Shown: positions 15,096 through 22,802 of the stretch, in pieces
Layout of the letters: each line of letters begins with the position of its first letter
How positions within the stretch are numbered: position 1 is the first letter of the stretch
NCBI GenBank assembly: GCA_043804925.1
Contig: JAZDIP010000101.1
Location: 1-31,091, forward strand
From: ChocPot-Mid sp043804925
GTDB lineage: Bacteria > Bacteroidota > Ignavibacteria > Kapaibacteriales > UBA2268
Direction: 5' to 3'
DNA: 31,091 bases
Made by a program: the position numbers and the translations under genes
The notes under the pieces: generated by a model
Seen by the model: only the letters and a program-made list of their open reading frames with translations
What the model was told of the DNA's origin: nothing
Database searches by the model: none

Positions 15096-15839
15096 CTATC
15101 TTTTAAAATTGTATGGTGAATAAATTTCACGTTTTCTATTTATCTCTTTTTTGTGTTGTTGAGGATGAATTATTTTATCAAGAGAATACATAATTGCTGC
15201 ATAGAAATTACCTTCGTAATCACGGAAGACCTGGAAAGTTTCGGTTTTCTTGCTCATGAATGGACGCAGGTTCCAACCCAATTGAATACTTACGAACAAG
15301 AAAATAACTATCCAAATCCTGAATATGGTAACTCCTGTTTTTGGATATATCTCCTCATTTTCACAGTTATATTTTAATGCTTCGACGATTAGCCGCATTC
15401 CGAAAAAGCTGGCAAATGCCATAACAGCTATGTGTAAAAGCTGGAGGAAATAGTAATCACCACCTGTGAGCATAAAAAATATAACAATAGGTATAAACGC
15501 CACAAGAATCCAGCTTGAAAGCAAAGCACCGCTAAAAATGATAGCAACGAGATTAATTAGTTTAATTCTTGAACCTATGATAATTTGAATGACGTAAAAT
15601 GTCGGGAAACAAATTAAAATACTAAGAAGAAATAACACGAAAAGTTTTATACCGGCAGAAATTGCCTGAAACGGACCATGATAAATTCCTAATACGAAGC
15701 CGTATGCAAATAGTAAAAGGAAAATCATCAAACAAAATTTTAGAATGAAATTCCAACCAAAATCATCTTGGCTTACCTGCTTGATAAATTCATTTTTATC
15801 GCGGTAATAGCTAAAAACTTTTAGAATATTTGTTTTCAT
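15096..15839 (-). CDS. Yip1-like multi-pass membrane protein
   Basis: About 247 residues. ATG 15839 is chosen because AAGG stands eight bases before it; a GTG three codons upstream overlaps that site. Five or six hydrophobic segments are visible: about 33-55, 63-87, 96-120, 132-150 and 175-195. The arrangement, with a short soluble N-terminus (residues 1-28) before the first helix, matches the Yip1/YIP1-domain family in bacteria, whose function is poorly known. The C-terminus is charged and soluble (K-K-E-I-N-R-K-R-E). It precedes the HTH gene in one probable operon. The assignment rests on topology, not on a catalytic motif. Confidence 0.6.
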   Translation of the reverse strand: MKTNILKVFSYYRDKNEFIKQVSQDDFGWNFILKFCLMIFLLLFAYGFVLGIYHGPFQAISAGIKLFVLFLLSILICFPTFYVIQIIIGSRIKLINLVAIIFSGALLSSWILVAFIPIVIFFMLTGGDYYFLQLLHIAVMAFASFFGMRLIVEALKYNCENEEIYPKTGVTIFRIWIVIFLFVSIQLGWNLRPFMSKKTETFQVFRDYEGNFYAAIMYSLDKIIHPQQHKKEINRKREIYSPYNFKR

Positions 15840-15919
15840 GTTTATCACCTTATATTATTGTTTCTTACTGTATATTATAGTATATTATCAAAAATAGCAA
15901 CAAAAAAGAATTAAATAAA

Positions 15920-16789
15920 TTATTTTTTATTCATTTTTTCATAAATATACATGATATTGGAGTTAGCATCCCTATATCCTTTCCATATATTAACTGCCTT
16001 ATAGAAATATTCAAGTGCTTTTGAATAATCTCCTTGAAGTGCGATTATAAAGCCAATCTTGTTGTAATTTTCTGCCAAACCTCTGTCCATATCGAGGTTC
16101 ATTTTGAAGCAAACCGAATCATAAGGTCTCAGAACTTCTTTTTCATTCGTAATTCGTAATTGGTATTTAGTTTTTGATTTTCTATGCTCCTTAGATAATA
16201 TATCTTTGTAGTAGGTTATCATTTTTTGCCGGTAAAATAATGCTTTTTGGTATGAAGCAAGAGATGAGTCGAGGTTTTTCATATTGTAATAATGAATTCC
16301 TCTTTTCATATATTTATCAACAGTCGAATGGCTTGTTTCGAAGGCTTTATTAAAATAATGTTCGGCTTTTATTGTGTCATTTATTTCCAGGTATATATCT
16401 TTCATGTTTGAGTAAATGTTGGAGGAGTCAAAAAAAGAAAAAGATAAGGCACGTTCAAACTCAGCGATGGCCAAATCGTACATCCTCAATCTTTTATAAG
16501 ACACACCTTTATTAATCATGGCTTCGGCAAAATCCGGAATCATCGCAAGAGCTTCATCGAATTTTTCAATTGCTTCCCTCTCAAAATTTTTCTTCGAAAG
16601 TTCTACTCCCTGATAAACTAATGAGCTTACTTCTTCTTTTTTGTTAGTGTAAGATGTGTCTATCAGCCATTGTGGATTAGTAAGAGAGTATAAGCCGAAA
16701 ATTGTCAGAAAAATATAAATGAAAATAATTCCGATAGACATAATTCTGTCTGGAAGATAATTTATTACTCTGTTTTTATTAATGCCCAT
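15920..16789 (-). CDS. Membrane-anchored TPR repeat protein
   Basis: About 289 residues from ATG 16789; an in-frame TTG nine codons earlier lies in AT-rich repeat-like sequence and is rejected. One transmembrane helix near residues 17-38 (I-M-S-I-G-I-I-F-I-Y-I-F-L) is followed by tetratricopeptide repeats: A-I-E-K-F-D-E-A-L-A-M-I-P, A-E-A-M-I-N-K-G-V-S-Y, L-A-I-A-E-F-E-R-A-L, S-S-L-A-S-Y-Q-K-A-L, and near the end A-E-N-Y-N-K-I-G with Y-S-K-A-L-E-Y-F-Y-K-A-V. It is a protein-protein scaffold exposed to periplasm or cytosol. A heptad repeat (16145-16165) encodes Q-L-R-I-T-N in the linker between the central and last TPR, where it may have inserted. Confidence 0.8.
   Translation of the reverse strand: MGINKNRVINYLPDRIMSIGIIFIYIFLTIFGLYSLTNPQWLIDTSYTNKKEEVSSLVYQGVELSKKNFEREAIEKFDEALAMIPDFAEAMINKGVSYKRLRMYDLAIAEFERALSFSFFDSSNIYSNMKDIYLEINDTIKAEHYFNKAFETSHSTVDKYMKRGIHYYNMKNLDSSLASYQKALFYRQKMITYYKDILSKEHRKSKTKYQLRITNEKEVLRPYDSVCFKMNLDMDRGLAENYNKIGFIIALQGDYSKALEYFYKAVNIWKGYRDANSNIMYIYEKMNKK
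16145..16165. repeat. Heptad repeat inside TPR gene
   Basis: ATTCGTA, ATTCGTA, ATTGGTA in tandem. On the coding strand it reads Y-Q-L-R-I-T-N without a stop. The same kind of array is otherwise intergenic in this window. Confidence 0.6.
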
Positions 16790-16888
16790 AACAAATTTAA
16801 AATTTAAAATTTTCAATCAATTTTCAATTAGATAATTTTCAATCTATAAATATTCAAATCCTGACGGGATTATTTTTACGTTGTTTGT

Positions 16889-16968
16889 GGATTCCTACTT
16901 TCGCAGGAATGACAAAACCAATACCTTCTCCCTTTTCCATTTTCCCCGCCTGCAGACTTCTGTCTGCA
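16889..16968. repeat. REP-like repeat and palindrome between TPR and VanZ-like genes
   Basis: At 16889-16913 a GGATTCCT...AGGAATGAC repeat forms a small hairpin (ATTCCT/AGGAAT); it is a common dispersed form, read W-I-P-T-F-A-G-M-T on the plus strand, and I do not regard that as a gene. At 16951-16968 TGCAGAC and GTCTGCA form a perfect 7-base stem around TTCT, six bases before the end of the VanZ-like gene. On the minus strand no T-run follows, so it is not an obvious terminator. Confidence 0.55.
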
Positions 16969-16974
16969 AGAAAG

Positions 16975-18210
16975 TTACGAATTATGAATAACAAACAAAA
17001 CTTTTTTATTTTCTTTTTTCATTCTATTGAACTCCCTGCATGCTGCCGGTGTATCGAGAAGCACGACCTGTGAATTTTTATTTGTTACAGAATTAAAAAT
17101 AAAATAGGGATAATCTACAAACCGGGTACCCAAAAAACCATATCCGCCTTTGTCTTCGAATCCTCTGCCAATTAAAATAATATCGGCTTTTTGATTGAAA
17201 AAAGCCATAAAATCACCTCCCTTATATATTGTTTTCTTGTCAACAGCTCTTATTGAACCGTCGGGATATATCATAAAGTCGAAATAGATTAAAGGGATTC
17301 CATCATATACTATATATCCTTTTTTACAGGTTGTAATGTTATCATTATGATTTGAAAGATAGCTTGTGCCGAGTACCGACAAAGCAATTGCCAAAGTTAT
17401 TAATAAAATAATTCTTCCAATTTTAAATCCGCTTATATGTAAAAATAAAAAAGCTATAATAAATAAAGGGAAAGTCCACAATGCAATAACATACCAATAA
17501 TAATCTTCGGTTAATATGGAACTGATAAACAATAATATATAAGTCAAGAAAAGTAATAATAAAAGAAGAGATAGGGGAGAGGATAAATACTCCTTAAACT
17601 TTTTGTGACTGAATTTCCATCCGTTTTTGATTATTTCTCCGTTTCTTAAAATCATGAAAAGGAGAATTAGTCCCATTGTAACTCCCCACATGTCCTTTGC
17701 AATATCGGAAATATCAAAAATCCTGTTAGATATAAATACCTGAATCCCTTCGTCAAATGCTGAAATGACAAATGCTTTGCTGAATGTAGCAATTATTATT
17801 TTGCTGTCAGAAATATTTTTTGTAGAAATGTATCTGTGCATGACAAATACAAAAAGGCCGTAGGCAAAGTAATGCCAGTTGTGCTGAAGGTCATAAAATT
17901 TGTTATTGATAAAATAGTCGGCTGTTTTTTGTCCGACAATCATCATTAAAACAACGAAAAAGATAACAGCTAATCTAAACAGAGTAATCTTTTTATAGTT
18001 GAGATAAATAACTACAATTATAAATATAATGGCAATAATAAGAATAATCGGAATATCTAAATTTAAAATGTTAACAGAGGCACGGGATAAATTCTTAACT
18101 GTATGTTGAAGATAGTTTTGTAACATTAAAAAAGGAGTTGCCACGAGTAACATATCAAACAAGAGCAAATTCACAAGTGGCTGCAAAATGTATCTATCTT
18201 TTCTCACCAT
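16975..18210 (-). CDS. VanZ-like membrane protein fused to a C-terminal Mth938-like domain
   Basis: 411 residues. Helices near 9-31, 50-70 and 75-95 lead into a VanZ-like block: H-N-W-H-Y-F-A-Y-G-L-F (110-120), then A-F-D-E-G-I-Q-V-F-I-S-N-R-I-F-D-I-S-D-I (151-170) and D-M-W-G-V-T-M-G, the usual D-E-x-x-Q ... R ... D ... G pattern. Further helices lie at about 210-232, 238-258 and 263-282. The rest (about 305-411) is soluble and resembles the Mth938/NDUFAF3-type fold: K-A-D-I-I-L-I-G-R-G, V-V-L-L-D-T-P-A-A-C-R-E-F-N-R-M and a closing K-K-V-L-F-V-I. I do not know this fusion. VanZ-like proteins are tied to glycopeptide or envelope stress in some species; the role here is unknown. Confidence 0.75.
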   Translation of the reverse strand: MVRKDRYILQPLVNLLLFDMLLVATPFLMLQNYLQHTVKNLSRASVNILNLDIPIILIIAIIFIIVVIYLNYKKITLFRLAVIFFVVLMMIVGQKTADYFINNKFYDLQHNWHYFAYGLFVFVMHRYISTKNISDSKIIIATFSKAFVISAFDEGIQVFISNRIFDISDIAKDMWGVTMGLILLFMILRNGEIIKNGWKFSHKKFKEYLSSPLSLLLLLLFLTYILLFISSILTEDYYWYVIALWTFPLFIIAFLFLHISGFKIGRIILLITLAIALSVLGTSYLSNHNDNITTCKKGYIVYDGIPLIYFDFMIYPDGSIRAVDKKTIYKGGDFMAFFNQKADIILIGRGFEDKGGYGFLGTRFVDYPYFIFNSVTNKNSQVVLLDTPAACREFNRMKKENKKVLFVIHNS

Positions 18211-18372
18211 TAACCTAATTCTCGAATAATTCTATCACAAAGTCCAACATTTAAATATCAAAGATAATGTTTTTATTAGACATAAACATTTAAAATAAGA
18301 ATAATTCTTCTAAATTTTTAAAGTTATTGATAATTAATGCTACAGTCAAAGTAATGTCTTTTTGAAATTATT

Positions 18373-18403
18373 TTTGTCTTTTTGTAGAAAAGAGTTATAT
18401 TTG
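18373..18403 (+). promoter_or_regulatory. Bacteroidota-type promoter for rpsD
   Basis: TTTG at 18373-18376, a 19-base spacer and TATATTTG at 18396-18403 match the -33 TTTG and -7 TAnnTTTG boxes of Bacteroidota sigma-A promoters. Transcription would start near 18410, giving a leader of about 65 AT-rich bases before the rpsD ATG. No other gene lies between. Confidence 0.65.
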
Positions 18404-18476
18404 TAGTTCTTTAAATTAAATTGTTTTAAAAAGTTAGAAATTAAGATATTATAAATTTATTTTTTTGTGAGGAATC

Positions 18477-19079
18477 ATGAATTATACGGGTCCTAAAGTA
18501 AAACTTTCAAGGAAGTTAGGGATTGAAATAACGCAGAAAGCGGCAAAATATACGGCGAAGAAACCATATCCACCCGGTCAGCACGGTGCTACGAAAAGAC
18601 GCGGCAAACAATCGGATTATGGAAGACAATTATTGGAAAAACAAAGACTTCGTTTGCAGTTCAATGTATCTGAAAAGCAAATGAGAAATTATTATAAAAA
18701 GGCAACAAGATTAACAGGTAACACGGGCGAGATTCTTGTCCAGTTATTGGAAACCAGGTTGGATGCTCTAATTTATCGTTCCGGTTTGGCTCGTACTATA
18801 TATATGGCAAGACAGCTTGTCAGCCACAAGCACGTAACAGTAAACGGGAAAATTTTAAATATTCCTTCATATCAGGTAAAGGTTAATGATTTAGTAGGAA
18901 TTAAACCTTCAACACGAAAACTTGAAGTTATTCAGGATTCTATACGTTCAGCCGCAGCTCCTGAATATATTGACCTATCAAAAGCTGATTTTTCAGCTAA
19001 ATTGCTTAGCTTACCTGCCCGGGAGGTAGTTCCTGTACAGTGTGAAGTGTCTTTAGTGGTTGAATATTACTCAAGATAA
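18477..19079 (+). CDS. rpsD: 30S ribosomal protein S4, stand-alone locus
   Basis: Primary 16S rRNA-binding protein of the small subunit. Complete at 200 residues. It has the N-terminal M-N-Y-T-G-P-K-V-K-L-S-R-K-L-G motif, P-Y-P-P-G-Q-H-G, S-D-Y-G-R-Q-L-L-E-K-Q-R-L-R, and the S4 RNA-binding domain (about 92-155: L-E-T-R-L-D-A-L-I-Y-R, Q-L-V-S-H-K-H-V-T-V-N-G-K). The zinc-binding Cys residues of the C+ form are absent. GTGAGGA precedes the ATG. In most bacteria of this phylum rpsD sits with rpsM, rpsK, rpoA and rplQ; here it is alone between its own promoter and a strong terminator. Confidence 0.97.
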   Translation: MNYTGPKVKLSRKLGIEITQKAAKYTAKKPYPPGQHGATKRRGKQSDYGRQLLEKQRLRLQFNVSEKQMRNYYKKATRLTGNTGEILVQLLETRLDALIYRSGLARTIYMARQLVSHKHVTVNGKILNIPSYQVKVNDLVGIKPSTRKLEVIQDSIRSAAAPEYIDLSKADFSAKLLSLPAREVVPVQCEVSLVVEYYSR

Positions 19080-19098
19080 TAAAATATTTAATAGTTTT

Positions 19099-19132
19099 AA
19101 AAAGTCAGTTATTCGTAACTGACTTTTTTTTA
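19099..19132 (+). terminator. Rho-independent terminator after rpsD
   Basis: AAAGTCAGTTA (19101-19111) pairs perfectly with TAACTGACTTT (19116-19126) around a TTCG tetraloop (UUCG in RNA), and a run of eight T ends the stem. A/T pairs extend it by two more. It begins 20 bases after the rpsD stop. Confidence 0.93.
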
Positions 19133-19135
19133 ATT

Positions 19136-19169
19136 TTGGCTAATGAATATGTTCTATTAGTTATTTTTG
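19136..19169 (+). promoter_or_regulatory. Candidate promoter for M28 peptidase
   Basis: TTG (19136-19138) and TATTTTTG (19162-19169) fit the TTG / TAnnTTTG form with a 23-base spacer, at the long end of what is seen in Bacteroidota. A start near 19176 would agree with the downstream TTG start codon at 19204 and argue against the earlier in-frame GTG at 19174. Confidence 0.4.
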
Positions 19170-19203
19170 TAGATTGTGTTTTTTATTAAGAAAGGAAGTT
19201 GGC

Positions 19204-20568
19204 TTGAAATATTATAGATTAATTATTATTATCTTTGTTCTTACATTTGTTTCTTCGACTGCTTATTCTCAGTATGATTCAGTGGTGATATACAAAAAAT
19301 ATAAAGATATTGTTGACAAAATTTTTAAAAAAGCAAATGCCGATTCATCTGCCTGGGAGCAGTTAGCTTTTATGTGCGATACTTATGGTCCGCGATTATC
19401 AGGTTCAGTCGGATTGGAAAAATCCCTGGATTTCATGTATGAACAAATGATAAAAGACGGATTACAAAATGTCCGTAAAGAAGAAGTGTATGTACCCAAG
19501 TGGGTACGGGGAAATGAATATTGCGAGTTGTTAACACCCCGAAATGTAAAACTTCACATGCTTGGTTTGGGAGGAAGCGTTGCTACTCCTGAAAATGGAA
19601 TAAGTGCAGAGATAATTGTTGTTAAAAGCTTCGAAGAACTTGAATTGCGAAAAGATGAAGTTAAGGGGAAAATTGTTTTATATAATGAACCATATATTAA
19701 TTATGGACAGGCAGTTGCCTATCGTTGGGCAGGAGCGGTAAGAGCCGCAGAGTATGGTGCAGTTGCAAGTTTATGCCGTTCGGTAAGTCCAATTGGAATG
19801 CAAGCTCCTCATACGGGAAGTATAATGCCTTATCCTGATACAATTCCTAAAATTCCTCATGCAGCTCTTTCACATGAGGATGCAGACATGATTGAAAGAA
19901 TGCTCAAAAGGGGACAGGGCGTTAAAGTAAAATTATATATGGAAGCAAAAACCGAACCTGATGTGATGTCTTATAATGTAATAGGAGAGATAATAGGAAC
20001 TGGAAAACCTGATGAAATAATAGTAATAGGTGCTCATAGTGATTCATGGGATGTTGGCACCGGTGCACAAGATGATGCTTCGGGATGCTTTTCGACATGG
20101 AAGGCACTAAAAGTTTTAAATGACTTGGGATTAAAACCAAAAAGAACAATCCGTGCTGTTATGTGGGTGAACGAAGAAAATGGTTTACGAGGGGGCAAAG
20201 CATATATGGAAGCACATAAGAATGAAAATCATGTTTTGATGTTTGAATTTGATTCCGGTGTTTTTCCTCCAGGAGAATTTGGTATTAATGGTTCTGATTC
20301 GGTTTATGCAAAAGCTAAATCAATCGAAAAAGTTTTGAATGAAATAGGTAAAATTGCTGTAAAAAGAGGAGCATGGGGTATTGATGCTCAACAGATTGCA
20401 GACCTTAATAAAATACCACTTATGCATATTAACACCGAAGATGACGGTAAATACTTTTGGTATCATCATGCGGCTACAGATACCCCGGATAAAATCAATT
20501 CCAAAGATTTGAATGATTGCATTGCAGCGATTGCGGCGATGATATATATTTATGCGGATTTACCTTAA
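19204..20568 (+). CDS. Secreted M28 family metallopeptidase, carboxypeptidase Q-like
   Basis: Exported di-zinc peptidase of about 454 residues. TTG 19204 is preferred over GTG 19174 because AAAGGAAG stands at the right distance and a clean signal peptide follows (K-Y-Y-R-L-I-I-I-I-F-V-L-T...A-Y-S-Q). It has a PA-type insert (about 120-250, with K-S-F-E-E-L and G-K-I-V-L-Y), then the M28 metal centre: His278 (G-A-H-S-D-S-W-D), Asp290 (A-Q-D-D-A-S-G), Glu324/Glu325 (V-N-E-E-N-G), Asp350 (F-D-S-G) and the final Y-H-H-A-A-T-D-T-P-D-K. All ligands are present, so it should be active. No T9SS sorting domain is seen, so it is probably periplasmic or processed by another route. A 9-base tandem repeat follows the stop. 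Confidence 0.93.
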   Translation: MKYYRLIIIIFVLTFVSSTAYSQYDSVVIYKKYKDIVDKIFKKANADSSAWEQLAFMCDTYGPRLSGSVGLEKSLDFMYEQMIKDGLQNVRKEEVYVPKWVRGNEYCELLTPRNVKLHMLGLGGSVATPENGISAEIIVVKSFEELELRKDEVKGKIVLYNEPYINYGQAVAYRWAGAVRAAEYGAVASLCRSVSPIGMQAPHTGSIMPYPDTIPKIPHAALSHEDADMIERMLKRGQGVKVKLYMEAKTEPDVMSYNVIGEIIGTGKPDEIIVIGAHSDSWDVGTGAQDDASGCFSTWKALKVLNDLGLKPKRTIRAVMWVNEENGLRGGKAYMEAHKNENHVLMFEFDSGVFPPGEFGINGSDSVYAKAKSIEKVLNEIGKIAVKRGAWGIDAQQIADLNKIPLMHINTEDDGKYFWYHHAATDTPDKINSKDLNDCIAAIAAMIYIYADLP

Positions 20569-20569
20569 T

Positions 20570-20596
20570 AGTTTAATAAGTTTAATGAGTTGATAA
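20570..20596. repeat. 9-bp tandem repeat after M28 stop codon
   Basis: AGTTTAATA, AGTTTAATG, AGTTGATAA in tandem, starting one base after the stop codon. It parallels the heptad arrays at other gene ends but with a longer unit. Confidence 0.5.
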
Positions 20597-20620
20597 TTTG
20601 AACATGTTTTGAAGGAGATT

Positions 20621-21145
20621 ATGACAAGAAAAGAATTAGCAAAAGCAATATACAGGACATCTCATTTGACAGGTGAATTCAAACTTCGTTCGGGTGCAAT
20701 AAGCAATGAGTATTTTGATAAATATTTATTCGAGGCAAATCCCGAATTGTTGCTTGAAATTTGCAAGCATTTATTGGAAATTTTACCCAAGGACTTTGAA
20801 GTATTGGCGGGTCTTGAGATGGGAGGTATTCCTATTGCTGCCATTCTTTCACAATTGACAGGGAAACCCGTTTGCTTTGTCCGCAAGAAAGCAAAAGAAT
20901 ATGGAACCTGCAATTTAGCCGAAGGTGCCGATATATTCAATAAAAAACTGCTTGTTGTCGAAGATGTTATTACAAGTGGAGGACAGGTTGTTGTTAGTTC
21001 TCAGGAGCTAAGGGACAAAGGGGCAATAGTTAGTAATGCTATTTGTGTTATTGACAGGGAATCAGGCGGTAAAGATAATCTGAAAGCAATTGGTATTGAT
21101 TTATTTCCTTTGTTTACTATGTCTGAAATAAAAGGTTATCTTTAG
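20621..21145 (+). CDS. pyrE: Orotate phosphoribosyltransferase
   Basis: Converts orotate and PRPP to OMP in de novo pyrimidine synthesis. About 174 residues from ATG 20621, with GAAGGAG just upstream; a TTG four codons earlier overlaps that site. Motifs: L-R-S-G-A-I-S-N-E-Y-F-D-K near the N-terminus, G-L-E-M-G-G-I-P (64-71), F-V-R-K-K-A-K-E-Y-G-T (86-96) and the PRPP loop L-V-V-E-D-V-I-T-S-G-G-Q (111-122). It is slightly shorter than E. coli PyrE and has the type seen in archaea and many Bacteroidota. It stands 52 bases after the M28 gene, perhaps by read-through; no other pyr gene is here. Confidence 0.94.
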   Translation: MTRKELAKAIYRTSHLTGEFKLRSGAISNEYFDKYLFEANPELLLEICKHLLEILPKDFEVLAGLEMGGIPIAAILSQLTGKPVCFVRKKAKEYGTCNLAEGADIFNKKLLVVEDVITSGGQVVVSSQELRDKGAIVSNAICVIDRESGGKDNLKAIGIDLFPLFTMSEIKGYL

Positions 21146-21209
21146 AGAATAATATCCATTATAAAATCTTAATATAAATTGCTATTTATAGTGATTGCGT
21201 GATTTATGG

Positions 21210-22289
21210 TCAATGTTTTTTCCTGATTGGTTTAATGGCATTCTTAGTGCAGGAATCGAGACAATCTCCACATAGATTGCATTCAGCATTATTTATCATG
21301 TGTTCACCATTGTTTTTTGTAATTGCCCCGATTTTACAGGTATCTAAACAAATATTGCAATTTGTACAATTTTCATTATATGATAATGCCGAAGCACCGG
21401 GAATTTTACTGATCCATCCTAAAACTAATCCTATAGGACAGACTGATTGGCAAAATGGTCTGTGAATAAAAATTGATGTTAGTATTAGTAGTACGAGTAA
21501 ATACCAGCCGATTTGATAAACTGAAATGAAGTTAAAGGCAACTAAAAACGGGTCAATTTTACAAAACCAATTTGTTTGAGTAAGGGCAAGCTGAAAGATT
21601 AATCCGAAAAAAAGTATCCATCGTATTGACCTCATTATTTTTAACGTTTTGTTACTTTTCAAAAAGTTAAATTTTTTGTGAATGTGTAATAACTCTTGTA
21701 AAGTTCCAAGATGGCATATCCAACCACACCAGACTTTACCAAATACATAAGTTATTGGAATTAATCCAATAAAATAAAGCATAGGTATAATGTCAACATC
21801 TTTTCCAAGTGTAGTTAAAATCAGATTTTGGTATGCGGAAATCGGGCAAGGGCAGCCACCTAAATAAAAACCTAAATAGATTAAGAAACCCAGCATAAAC
21901 AGAACTCTCAAGTGTCTCAACGGCTTGAACCTAACAAAGAATCCTGCGATAATAACGGAAAAAAGAACTATCAGAATAGTTCCGGATTGTGAGTTTAAAG
22001 TTAAGAGTTTTGAGTTCTTTGTATTTGAAGAGTTTGAAGATTCTTTGCTTTTGTCATAATCCGAAAATTCTTCAAATTCATCAACTTTGTTATTATCTGA
22101 TGTTGTTCCGGATACCTTGGTCTCATTATTAATATTAGTTTTGTATTCCCGGTTTTGGATTTTGACATGGTTTTTTGTTAGTTGGATTTTTTCATAGCAT
22201 TTGTTGCATGAGCCGCATTGGGTTTGACTTTCCCTAGCTCCTGTCAAAAAAAGTATAAAGACAATGATTATAATGATTTTCAAGTTCAT
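21210..22289 (-). CDS. NapH/NosR-like membrane ferredoxin protein with N-terminal CxxCxxC
   Basis: Polytopic electron-transfer protein. After a signal-like N-terminus comes C-G-S-C-N-K-C (Cys25, 28, 31), then a hydrophilic low-complexity linker (about 35-103). Helices follow, with paired Cys motifs typical of NapH/NosR/RdxA relatives: G-G-C-P-C-P (146/148), W-C-G-W-I-C-H-L-G (188/192) and R-P-F-C-Q-S-V-C-P-I-G (280/284). Two 4Fe-4S ferredoxin motifs end the protein: C-T-N-C-N-I-C-L-D-T-C (308-318) and C-N-L-C-G-D-C-L-D-S-C (337-347). It likely passes quinol-level electrons to a periplasmic partner. The linker includes a heptad repeat (21984-22018) read K-L-L-T-L-N-S. The partner may be the small Cys protein directly upstream. 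Confidence 0.85.
   Translation of the reverse strand: MNLKIIIIIVFILFLTGARESQTQCGSCNKCYEKIQLTKNHVKIQNREYKTNINNETKVSGTTSDNNKVDEFEEFSDYDKSKESSNSSNTKNSKLLTLNSQSGTILIVLFSVIIAGFFVRFKPLRHLRVLFMLGFLIYLGFYLGGCPCPISAYQNLILTTLGKDVDIIPMLYFIGLIPITYVFGKVWCGWICHLGTLQELLHIHKKFNFLKSNKTLKIMRSIRWILFFGLIFQLALTQTNWFCKIDPFLVAFNFISVYQIGWYLLVLLILTSIFIHRPFCQSVCPIGLVLGWISKIPGASALSYNENCTNCNICLDTCKIGAITKNNGEHMINNAECNLCGDCLDSCTKNAIKPIRKKH
21984..22018. repeat. Heptad repeat inside NapH-like gene
   Basis: On the coding strand, AACTCAA, AACTCTT, AACTTTA, AACTCAC run in phase and are translated N-S-K-L-L-T-L-N-S in the linker before the second membrane helix. No stop occurs in the used frame. Confidence 0.6.
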
Positions 22290-22300
22290 GTAGATAAATA

Positions 22301-22741
22301 CTAAGGTTTATACAATATTAATGAACCGAAACCACCTTCCTTTTCACACTTTCTGACTGCATTTAAAATGATTTCAGTTCCTTTTTCTGCTGTAATCTTC
22401 AATTTCAGTTTTCGTATATAAGTAGTAGAATTTTCTTCTTTCCATTTTGTTGTTTCGGTTATTTCCAATCCTTTCGTTTCAAATTTTGTGCTTTTTATTC
22501 CTTCAGGGCAGTTTCTATGAGTCAGTAATACCGTTATTTTAACTATTAATTCATCACCTTTAGTATATTTTTCCTTTTCTCCCTTGATTATTGAAAAGTG
22601 TATTTCACATGCGTCAAGATTGATTTGGAACAGGAATAAAAGAAAAAAAGATATTATTATTGTGAGTATTTTTCTAAGATAATATTTTGATTTGTCTTTC
22701 TTGATTTTAGTGAATTTATTCTTTATGTTTTCCGTTTTCAT
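22301..22741 (-). CDS. Small exported or anchored protein with three cysteines, unknown
   Basis: About 146 residues from ATG 22741; upstream in-frame codons lack supporting features. A basic N-terminus (K-I-K-K-D-K-S-K) precedes one hydrophobic helix (about 25-41) ending near L-D-A-C, with Cys45 as a possible lipid or metal site. The rest looks like a single beta-sandwich: repeated beta-prone segments E-L-I-V-K-I-T-V-L-L-T and Y-I-R-K-L-K-L-K-I-T-A, with Cys78 and Cys132. It stands 11 bases before the NapH-like gene on the same strand, so the two probably form an operon and this may be its periplasmic partner. I recognise no family. Confidence 0.6.
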   Translation of the reverse strand: MKTENIKNKFTKIKKDKSKYYLRKILTIIISFFLLFLFQINLDACEIHFSIIKGEKEKYTKGDELIVKITVLLTHRNCPEGIKSTKFETKGLEITETTKWKEENSTTYIRKLKLKITAEKGTEIILNAVRKCEKEGGFGSLILYKP

Positions 22742-22802
22742 TTTTTTAACACAATATTTAATAACAATAAGTCTAACAGGATAATAAATCAAATATTATA
22801 AT

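Noticed and set aside
16852..16872. Possible tRNA T-arm (TTCAAATCC)
   Set aside because: No acceptor, D or anticodon stems can be built around it; the flanks are AT-rich repeats.
16885..17073. Forward open frame starting M-W-I-P-T-F-A-G-M-T
   Set aside because: This peptide is the translation of a widespread GGATTCC...GGAATGAC repeat, and the rest overlaps the VanZ-like gene on the other strand.
21199..21465. Forward open frame of 88 codons
   Set aside because: Antisense to the two conserved 4Fe-4S motifs of the NapH-like gene; no own motif.
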